Positions 1 to 5,261 of a stretch of 9,453 nt of DNA are shown in pieces (position 1 is the first letter of the stretch; every line of letters begins with the position of its first letter). The stretch covers positions 3,230-12,682 of the forward strand of contig DYIS01000043.1 in assembly GCA_020723545.1 (NCBI GenBank), in the 5' to 3' direction. Origin of the DNA: Ktedonobacter racemifer (GTDB taxonomy: Bacteria; Chloroflexota; DTOL01; JACQYG01). Position numbers and translations under genes: made by a program. Under the pieces are notes generated by a model. The model had not been told where the DNA came from and did no database searches. It saw only the letters and a program-made list of their open reading frames with translations.

Positions 1-708
1 CCGGGCGTTGCCAGCCAGGAGACAGTGGCCGGCTTCCATCTGGTGGGCCTCCGTGACTCCACCAACTATCTGGGGCACGAGGATGCCCCGGCCCGCCGGG
101 CCATCGAGGCGTTGGCCGACACAGTGGGTTTGTCCATGGTGGTGGACACCGTGCTCACGCCAGACCATGGCATCTACCAGGTCTTCTGTGGCCAGCATCG
201 TCAGGTGCAAGCCGCAGGCCAAATGGCGGCCAAGACGGTCTATGGTGTTCCAGTACAACGCCGGTATGACATCGTTATCGCTAATTCCTACCCGGCCTTT
301 CTGGAGTTCTGGCAAGGATCCAAGGGGCTATTGACCGCCGATCTCATCATCAAACCCGGCGGGACGATCATCCTGGTCACTGCCTGCCCGGAAGGCGTCG
401 CTATTACCCATGGAGGTCTCATAGAGTATTTGAGGACCGAACCCGCGGAGTTGCTGCACCGGATCGAAGCCGGGGAAGTGAAAGACCCCATCGCGGCCAG
501 TGTTTGCCTGAAGCTGGGCCGCGTCAAAGAGCGTGTCCAGGTGGCCGTGGTCTCGCCAGGCCTCACCGAGACTGAGGTGCGAGACATGGGTTACGAGTAC
601 TACGCCAGCGTGGAGGAGGCCGTGGATGCCAAGCTGGCGGAATATGGTCGGGGGACCCAGGTGGCCGTCATCACCCATGGCGGCGAGACCGCCCCATATC
701 TGGCCTGA
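1..708 (+). CDS. LarA-family nickel-dependent racemase/epimerase, C-terminal part (5' truncated by window edge)
   Basis: The frame is open from the first base to TGA at 706-708, so the start lies upstream and internal ATGs such as the one at 25 are not the real start. The visible 235 codons match the C-terminal half of the lactate racemase LarA (DUF2088) family. Signatures include HRQVQAAGQ, YGVPV, YDIVIANSYPAF, WQGSKGLLTADLIIKPGG and TACPEG. The Q-x-x-K pair in WQGSK (window codons 105 and 108) corresponds to the Gln295/Lys298 pair of Lactobacillus plantarum LarA. That implies about 190 missing N-terminal residues and a normal total near 425. The family uses a nickel-pincer nucleotide cofactor to racemise or epimerise 2-hydroxy acids (lactate, malate, phenyllactate, gluconate-type substrates). 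His at codon 13 may be a nickel ligand, but this is uncertain. Larger homolog groups have varied substrates, so lactate is not assured. The cofactor-making larB/larC/larE genes are not in view. Confidence 0.88.
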   Translation, partial: PGVASQETVAGFHLVGLRDSTNYLGHEDAPARRAIEALADTVGLSMVVDTVLTPDHGIYQVFCGQHRQVQAAGQMAAKTVYGVPVQRRYDIVIANSYPAFLEFWQGSKGLLTADLIIKPGGTIILVTACPEGVAITHGGLIEYLRTEPAELLHRIEAGEVKDPIAASVCLKLGRVKERVQVAVVSPGLTETEVRDMGYEYYASVEEAVDAKLAEYGRGTQVAVITHGGETAPYLA

Positions 709-767
709 ACGATCGCAGCCGGTCTTTGGGGAAGAGGGCAGGCCGCCCGGAGTAGTGCCCTGGTTCC

Positions 768-786
768 CTATAAGCCGGCCTATAAC
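768..786 (+). promoter_or_regulatory. candidate promoter: twin CTATAA boxes in the 198-nt gap before the transporter genes
   Basis: The gap 709-906 between the racemase and the binding-protein gene is the longest in the window and the natural place for an operon promoter. It contains CTATAA twice (768-773 and 780-785), separated by the palindrome GCCGGC. This gives two -10-like hexamers, TATAAG and TATAAC. Neither has a convincing -35 hexamer 16-18 nt upstream. A perfect TTGACA at 837-842 has no acceptable -10 box downstream. A weak 6-bp inverted repeat (735-740 with 756-761) has no T-run, so I see no good terminator after the racemase gene. Transcription from this site is an inference; read-through from upstream is equally possible. 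Confidence 0.25.
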
Positions 787-795
787 AAGGAGGTG
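787..795 (+). promoter_or_regulatory. orphan strong Shine-Dalgarno AAGGAGGTG
   Basis: AAGGAGGTG is a near-complete match to the anti-Shine-Dalgarno of 16S rRNA. No ATG, GTG or TTG lies at the usual 5-10 nt downstream. The nearest ATG (816-818) is 20 nt away and would open a 35-codon reading frame that runs past the start of the binding-protein gene to TGA at 921-923. It may be a chance match, a remnant of an older start, or a leader-peptide signal. Confidence 0.3.
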
Positions 796-894
796 GGAGC
801 CCTAGGTAGAAAGGAATGGCAAGGGCATGCACGGACTTGACAAGTGGCAGGATTGAACGCACTGGACCCACGGACGTGGATGCATGCAGACTTC

Positions 895-906
895 GAGGAG
901 AGAAAA
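895..906 (+). promoter_or_regulatory. ribosome binding site fixing the start of the binding-protein gene
   Basis: GAGGAG (895-900) followed by a 6-nt spacer precedes ATG at 907. The frame could be extended to GTG at 844, but that start has no Shine-Dalgarno. The extra 21 residues would also push the twin-arginine signal further from the N-terminus. Confidence 0.75.
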
Positions 907-2541
907 ATGGACCACGTAGATGAGATGGTACATTACCTGGCTAACATGAACATCAGGGTTACCCGCCGTCAGCTACTGAAGGCTGGAGCCGCCGGGCTGA
1001 GTGTCACCGCCCTTTCTAGCCTTCTGGGTGCGGCCTGCGGGCCAACGCCCGCCGCAACGCCCGGGCCAGCCACGCCGCCTCCTGGCAAGCCGAAAGCTGG
1101 TGGCACCCTGACCTTTGCTACTTCCATTGACGTCCCCAGTTTGGAGCCACACCTGGAAGCCGCCGATGCCTGGCATCGTCGTAAGGCGCTGATCTACGAG
1201 AACCTCACCTGGGTTGACAATGACGTCGTTGTCAAGCCTCAGTTGGCGGAATCCTGGGAGATCAAGGACGATGTCATTTACACGTTCAAGCTGCGCAAGG
1301 GTGTCAAGTTCCACAACGGCAAGGAAATGGACGCCGAGGACGTAAAGTACAGCCTGGAACGACAGCTTGACCCCAAGGTAGGCTCCGCTGGCCGTGGCGA
1401 CCTCATCATGATCGACAAGATCGAGGTCGTGGACAAGTACACGCTCAAGATTACCTTGAAGGAGCCCACGGGCCCCTTCTTGGTGGCCCTGGGCGGTCGC
1501 TACAACGCCGTCATCCCCAAGGACAGTGCTCCGACGGGGGATACGCTGCGCCGTACAGGCATTGGCACCGGCCCCTTCATGGTGGAGGAGTTCGTCCCAG
1601 CCCAGAAGCTGGCCCTCAAGAAGAACCCGGACTACTGGGAGAAGGGTAAGCCGTACCTGGACAAACTCGTCATCCAGGTCGTCCCGGACGAGCAGACTGC
1701 CCTGGCGGGCCTGAGGGCTGGCACGATTGACAACGTTGCCATAGAGGACGCCAAGAACTTCCTGGTGGTCAAAGACGAGAAGAACCTGGTCTCGACCCGT
1801 ACTCCGGCGATCAAAATCGACACCCTGGAGTTGCCCGGTGATACCCCGCCCACTGGCAAAGTGAAGGTCCGTCAGGCCATTCTCCTGGCGCTGGACAAGC
1901 CAGCCATCATGCAGGCTGCCATCTATGGTCTGGGCCAGGTGATCGGCGGCATGCCGCCAGCCATGAAATACTGGGCGCTACCACCGGAGCAGCTTCCCAA
2001 CCAGAAACGCGACGTGGCTAAGGCCAAGCAACTCCTGGCCGAGGCTGGTTATCCCGGCGGCTTTAAAATGAAACTGCGCACCATTGTGGGGTACGCCACC
2101 ATGGCTGCCAATGCTCCGGTCATCGCCGCCAACCTCAAGGAGATTGGCATCGAGGTGACTGTGGAGACGGTGGACCTGGGCGTCTGGATCGAGGACTGGC
2201 GGGCACGGCGTGAGCCGATCACCCTCAATGCCTGGGGGGGTTTCATGGACCCTGACCTGCTCTACTACCGGCACTTCCACACCCCGCCCAAGGGCATGGA
2301 CTTTCGCCGCTGGAACAATGCCAAGGCCGACGAACTGCTGGACAAGGGGCGCTCCACGGTGGATCCTGCCAAGCGCAAGGGCTACTACGACGAGCTCCAG
2401 AAGCTCATCGCCGAGGAAGCCCCTATGGTTCCACTCTATTCTGCCGATCTCCTCAATACCATGCAGAAGTATGTGAAGGGATACGTGCAGCACCCCAGCG
2501 GCTGGTACTACGGATTCAAAGATACCTGGCTGGAGAAGTAA
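907..2541 (+). CDS. ABC transporter substrate-binding lipoprotein, family 5 (peptide/nickel/oligopeptide type)
   Basis: This 544-residue protein is the extracytoplasmic receptor of the ABC importer encoded by the next two genes. It starts at ATG 907 behind GAGGAG. Residues 19-44 form a twin-arginine signal (TRRQLLKAG, Arg20-Arg21) with a hydrophobic stretch ending in LLGAAC. Cys44 is the probable lipidation site, followed by a Pro/Ala/Thr-rich linker to about residue 63. The mature domain starts at GGTLTF. It carries the family 5 signature around residues 113-140 (LAESWEIKDD, YTFKLRKGVKFHNG) and MDAEDVKYSLER just after. Later family landmarks are GTGPFMVEEF, KKNPDYWEKGKPYLDKL and the C-terminal VPLYSADLL. 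Length is normal for DppA/OppA-like proteins. The family binds di- or oligopeptides, nickel chelates, opines or sugars, so the ligand cannot be named. Tat export as a lipoprotein is inferred; the twin-arginine lipoprotein design is common in Chloroflexota. A 48-nt gap with a strong hairpin follows. Confidence 0.93.
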   Translation: MDHVDEMVHYLANMNIRVTRRQLLKAGAAGLSVTALSSLLGAACGPTPAATPGPATPPPGKPKAGGTLTFATSIDVPSLEPHLEAADAWHRRKALIYENLTWVDNDVVVKPQLAESWEIKDDVIYTFKLRKGVKFHNGKEMDAEDVKYSLERQLDPKVGSAGRGDLIMIDKIEVVDKYTLKITLKEPTGPFLVALGGRYNAVIPKDSAPTGDTLRRTGIGTGPFMVEEFVPAQKLALKKNPDYWEKGKPYLDKLVIQVVPDEQTALAGLRAGTIDNVAIEDAKNFLVVKDEKNLVSTRTPAIKIDTLELPGDTPPTGKVKVRQAILLALDKPAIMQAAIYGLGQVIGGMPPAMKYWALPPEQLPNQKRDVAKAKQLLAEAGYPGGFKMKLRTIVGYATMAANAPVIAANLKEIGIEVTVETVDLGVWIEDWRARREPITLNAWGGFMDPDLLYYRHFHTPPKGMDFRRWNNAKADELLDKGRSTVDPAKRKGYYDELQKLIAEEAPMVPLYSADLLNTMQKYVKGYVQHPSGWYYGFKDTWLEK

Positions 2542-2545
2542 TCTG

Positions 2546-2577
2546 TCAGGCAGGCCGACACTGGTCGGCCTGCCTGA
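2546..2577 (+). promoter_or_regulatory. perfect 14-bp intergenic hairpin between binding-protein and permease genes
   Basis: Four bases after the TAA of the binding-protein gene lies a perfect inverted repeat with arms 2546-2559 and 2564-2577 and the loop ACTG. The stem is GC-rich and starts TCAGGCAGGCCGAC. No T-run follows (the next bases are AACAGG), so it is not a standard intrinsic terminator. Its 3' arm ends 2 nt before the AGGA ribosome site of the permease gene. By analogy with known binding-protein/permease junctions such as malE-malF, the likely role is to protect the upstream mRNA from 3' decay, or to lower permease output, so that binding protein exceeds permease. The role is inferred; the hairpin itself is read directly. 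Confidence 0.75.
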
Positions 2578-2589
2578 ACAGGACTCATC

Positions 2590-3540
2590 ATGCAAAGGTA
2601 TATCGCTAACCGCCTCCTGACCATGATCGTCTCCCTCTTGGGGGTGACGATCATAGTTTTCCTGCTTATACGGCTCATCCCTGGCACCATCGTGGAGCAG
2701 ATGATGGGCACGGAGGCCCTCACTTCGTACGAGACTGTGGAGAGCCTCCGGCGCTACTTCGGCCTTGACCAGCCAGTGTACGTCCAGTATTACCAGTGGA
2801 TCACCCGGGTGTTGGTTGGTGACCTCGGCCACTCCTGGCGCACGGCCATTCCGGTGCTACAATTCATCCTCTCACGCTTGCCCGTGACCGTGGAATTGGC
2901 GGCCATAGCCATCATCGTAGCCTTACTCATCGGCGTGCCCGCGGGTATCGTGTCCGCTATCAAACACAACAGTCCGGTGGACAGCCTGGCCCGCATTATC
3001 GCCCTCACCGGCCTTTCCATCCCCCTCTTCTGGCAAGGGACGATGTTCATCCTGGTCCTCTCCCTGGCCTTCCGCTGGGCTCCAGCAATGGAGTGGGTCT
3101 CACCCCTCAAGGATCTGGGGGCTAATCTCAGCATGATGCTCCTACCTGGTTTCTGTCTGGGGACGGCCAGCGCCGCGGTGATCATGCGCATGACCCGCTC
3201 CTGCATGCTGGAGGTGCTTCGTCAGGAGTACATCCGCACGGCTCGTGCTAAAGGACTGGCGGAGCGGGTAGTCCTCATCGCTCACGCCTTGAAGAACGCT
3301 ATGATCCCCGTGGTTACAGTGGCAGGCTTACAGATGGGCTATCTCCTGGGCGGCACGGTGGTAGTGGAGGAGGTCTTCAGCCTGCCCGGCATCGGCCGGC
3401 TGCTCTTATGGGCCATCTACCAACGCGATTACCCCTCCGTGCAAGGAACTGTGCTCTTTGTTGCCGTTATGTTCATGGCCGTGAATCTGTTCGTGGATGT
3501 CCTGTACGCCTTCCTGGACCCGAGGATCCGCTATGCTTAA
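2590..3540 (+). CDS. ABC transporter permease, DppB/OppB type
   Basis: A 316-residue inner-membrane permease, the first of two that form the import channel. ATG 2590 is preceded by AGGA (2580-2583) with 6-nt spacing. The N-terminus, MQRYIANRLL followed by a hydrophobic segment at about 11-30 and then RLIPG, is typical of DppB/OppB. The YFGLDQPVYVQYYQW and GDLGHSWRT segments of the first periplasmic loop follow. About six hydrophobic segments are visible, near residues 10-30, 100-124, 135-160, 181-198, 240-262 and 286-309. The cytoplasmic EAA loop that docks on the ATPase is clear at about 213-240 (EYIRTARAKGL, then HALKNAMIP). The C-terminus, FLDPRIRYA, is canonical. Length is normal (family about 300-340). 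The gene overlaps the next permease by 8 nt, implying translational coupling. Confidence 0.95.
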   Translation: MQRYIANRLLTMIVSLLGVTIIVFLLIRLIPGTIVEQMMGTEALTSYETVESLRRYFGLDQPVYVQYYQWITRVLVGDLGHSWRTAIPVLQFILSRLPVTVELAAIAIIVALLIGVPAGIVSAIKHNSPVDSLARIIALTGLSIPLFWQGTMFILVLSLAFRWAPAMEWVSPLKDLGANLSMMLLPGFCLGTASAAVIMRMTRSCMLEVLRQEYIRTARAKGLAERVVLIAHALKNAMIPVVTVAGLQMGYLLGGTVVVEEVFSLPGIGRLLLWAIYQRDYPSVQGTVLFVAVMFMAVNLFVDVLYAFLDPRIRYA

Positions 3541-4384
3541 GGGCCCCACTTACCGAAGCGCCCCTTTCCTGAGCCGCATCGCCCGTAACCGGCTGGTGGT
3601 AGTAGGGCTGGTCATGGCCGTGTTCCTTGTTCTCTTGGCCGTTTTCGCCGACGTGATCTCGCCAAGAGATCCCTTGGCGGTGAACGTGGCGGCGGCTCTA
3701 CACCCACCTAACCTAAAGGAACTCTTTGGCACAGACCGCTTTGGGCGCGATCTCCTGAGCCGCGTCATCCACGGCTCGCGCGTCTCCCTGAGCGTTAGCT
3801 TTTCCTCTGTAGCGGTAGCCCTGGTCGCTGGGACCTTCCTGGGGCTTATCTCTGGCTACTTCGGTGGAGCTTGGGACATCGCCATCAGCCGAGTCATGGA
3901 CATCTTTTTCAGCTTCCCTGTGCTGCTCCTGGCCATCGCCATAGCTGCCATGCTGGGGCCAGGCATCGAGAACGCTGTCATGGCCATCGCCATCGTCTAC
4001 GCTCCCTTCTTCTCCAGGGTGGCCCGGGGACCCGTCCTGGCCGAGCGGGAGAAGGAGTACATCCAGGCAGCCCGGGTCATCGGTGCCAGCCATGAGCGCA
4101 TTCTCTTACGGCACATCTTTCCCAACGTTCTCTCCCCCATCATCGTCCAGGCCTCGGTGACCATCGCCTACGCCATCTTGACCGAGGCGTCTCTCAGTTA
4201 TCTGGGCCTGGGTACCCAGCCCCCGACGCCTTCCTGGGGTACTACCCTCAACGAGGGCCGCACCTATCTCCAACTGGCCCCATGGATCTCCATCTTCCCC
4301 GGCATCGCCATCATGCTGGCGGTGCTAGCCTTCAACCTGGTGGGGGATGGGCTACGGGATGCGCTGGACCCCCGTATGCGCTAA
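3533..4384 (+). CDS. ABC transporter permease, DppC/OppC type
   Basis: A 283-residue partner permease. I chose ATG 3533 because GAGGA (3522-3526) lies 6 nt upstream and the overlap with the previous stop is a coupling-type ATGCTTAA. An ATG 36 nt further upstream is in frame but has no comparable ribosome site. Family landmarks are a short N-terminal tail, RNRLVVVGLV opening the first membrane segment (about 22-43), the HPPNLKELFGTDRFGRDLLSRV block (58-78) and FFSFPVLLLAIA. The EAA loop at about 174-203 includes EYIQAARVIGAS and RHIFPNVLSPI. LSYLGLGTQPPTPSWG and the C-terminal NLVGDGLRDALDPRMR are classic DppC/OppC. No dppD/dppF-like ATPase follows, so energy coupling must come from genes outside the window or from a shared ATPase. 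Confidence 0.95.
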   Translation: MLKGPTYRSAPFLSRIARNRLVVVGLVMAVFLVLLAVFADVISPRDPLAVNVAAALHPPNLKELFGTDRFGRDLLSRVIHGSRVSLSVSFSSVAVALVAGTFLGLISGYFGGAWDIAISRVMDIFFSFPVLLLAIAIAAMLGPGIENAVMAIAIVYAPFFSRVARGPVLAEREKEYIQAARVIGASHERILLRHIFPNVLSPIIVQASVTIAYAILTEASLSYLGLGTQPPTPSWGTTLNEGRTYLQLAPWISIFPGIAIMLAVLAFNLVGDGLRDALDPRMR

Positions 4385-4395
4385 AGGGGTTCCTT

Positions 4396-5154
4396 ATGCA
4401 GATTTTGGACGATATCTACCTGGTCGGTAGTGGTCGCACTGGTATTGGCCTTTCCAATGAGTACGACTGCCATATCTACCTGATTGATGGCGGCGACGAG
4501 GCGGCCTTGATTGATGCCGGTTCCGGCGTGAACGTGGAGCCACTGCTGTGCAATATCGCTGTCCATGGCATCGCCGCCAGTAAGGTGCGCACCCTCATCC
4601 TCACCCATGCCCATGCTGACCACAGCGGCGGGGCGGCGGCCTTACGCGTTCGCCTGGGCTGCCGCGTTTTGGTCGGCGAGGCGGAGGCAAAGATTGTGGA
4701 GACCGCTGATGTCGAGGCTAGCGGGCTCAATGTGGCCCTTCCCTTCGGTATTTACCCTCCGGGTTATGTGATGATCCCCTGCCCAGTAGACCGGCGGCTA
4801 GGCGACGGCGACACGGTGACCGTAGGTCGCTATACGCTGCAAGTCATCGCTACACCGGGGCACAGCCCGGGGTCGCTGTGCTATCTGGTAAAGGTAGCCG
4901 GGCAACGGGTGCTGTTCTCAGGCGATACCATCCAGTTCTGCCCGGTGGCTGGCCAGACCGGTTGGATCAGCCTTTTGAATGCCCCGGGGACCGACCTCAA
5001 CGCTTATCGTGCCAGCGTGCGGCGGCTGGCAAACCTGAATGTGGATGTCCTCCTGTCCGGCCATCGCCTCTTCACCCTGTGCAACGGACAACGGGTCGTA
5101 GATGCCGTGGTCAAGGGCTTCGAGACCCTAGCCATCCCCAGGTCGGTCATTTGA
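4396..5154 (+). CDS. metallo-beta-lactamase-fold metal-dependent hydrolase
   Basis: A 252-residue cytoplasmic hydrolase with no signal peptide. ATG 4396 is chosen because AAAGGGG (4383-4389), overlapping the permease stop, is 6 nt upstream. Reading further upstream in this frame only runs through the permease gene. All seven metal-binding positions of a dinuclear site are visible: T-H-A-H-A-D-H gives His71, His73, Asp75 and His76, then His156 (TPGHSPGS), Asp177 (LFSGDT) and His223 (LLSGHR). This pattern fits glyoxalase II/LACTB2-like hydrolases acting on thioesters, lactones, esters or amides. The N-terminus (IYLVGSG) and LIDAGSG are standard for the fold. The 11-nt distance to the permease gene places it in the same transcript, so it probably acts on the imported compound or a product of it. 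I cannot assign the substrate. Confidence 0.9.
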   Translation: MQILDDIYLVGSGRTGIGLSNEYDCHIYLIDGGDEAALIDAGSGVNVEPLLCNIAVHGIAASKVRTLILTHAHADHSGGAAALRVRLGCRVLVGEAEAKIVETADVEASGLNVALPFGIYPPGYVMIPCPVDRRLGDGDTVTVGRYTLQVIATPGHSPGSLCYLVKVAGQRVLFSGDTIQFCPVAGQTGWISLLNAPGTDLNAYRASVRRLANLNVDVLLSGHRLFTLCNGQRVVDAVVKGFETLAIPRSVI

Positions 5155-5181
5155 CCAATACCCTTTCTGGCCTAAGGTAAT
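5151..5181 (+). promoter_or_regulatory. weak candidate promoter in the 107-nt gap before the flavoprotein gene
   Basis: TTGACC (5151-5156, five of six bases of a -35 box) overlaps the stop of the hydrolase gene. Possible -10 boxes are TAAGGT (5173-5178, 16-nt spacer) or GGTAAT (5176-5181, 19-nt spacer); both are poor. Just after, a small imperfect hairpin (5182-5197, with a TGA loop and one bulge) is followed by only three Ts, too weak to call a terminator. The gap could equally be plain intra-operon sequence. Confidence 0.2.
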
Positions 5182-5261
5182 CCTCCCTGAGGGATGGTTT
5201 GAGCCAGCACGGTGACGGATAGACGGTTGGAAACCCCGCTTCATCAGAAAGGACACGGGCA

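Noticed and set aside
735..761. Terminator after the racemase gene
   Set aside because: Only a 6-bp stem with a 15-nt loop and no T-run; not credible as an intrinsic terminator.
837..864. Promoter based on the perfect TTGACA at 837-842
   Set aside because: No -10-like hexamer occurs 15-19 nt downstream (the bases there are GC-rich), so a single matching hexamer is not enough.
825..888. Direct repeats GCATGCA (825-831 and 882-888) and CACGGAC (830-836 and 869-875) upstream of the binding protein
   Set aside because: Seven-base repeats at unequal spacing are within chance expectation for a GC-rich gap, and no symmetric operator architecture was seen.
844..906. N-terminal extension of the binding protein from GTG 844
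   Set aside because: It has no Shine-Dalgarno, whereas ATG 907 has GAGGAG at 6 nt and gives a sensibly placed twin-arginine signal.
816..923. 35-codon small ORF from ATG 816 overlapping the binding-protein start
   Set aside because: AAAGGA directly abuts the ATG (no spacing) and the strong Shine-Dalgarno is 20 nt away. The peptide has no recognisable leader features. Kept only as a possibility under the orphan Shine-Dalgarno finding.
1978..2832. Long minus-strand open frame (284 codons) across the end of the binding-protein gene and the start of the permease gene
   Set aside because: It spans two genes with clear family signatures on the + strand and the intergenic hairpin, and it resembles no family. 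It is a mirror effect of GC-rich codon usage.
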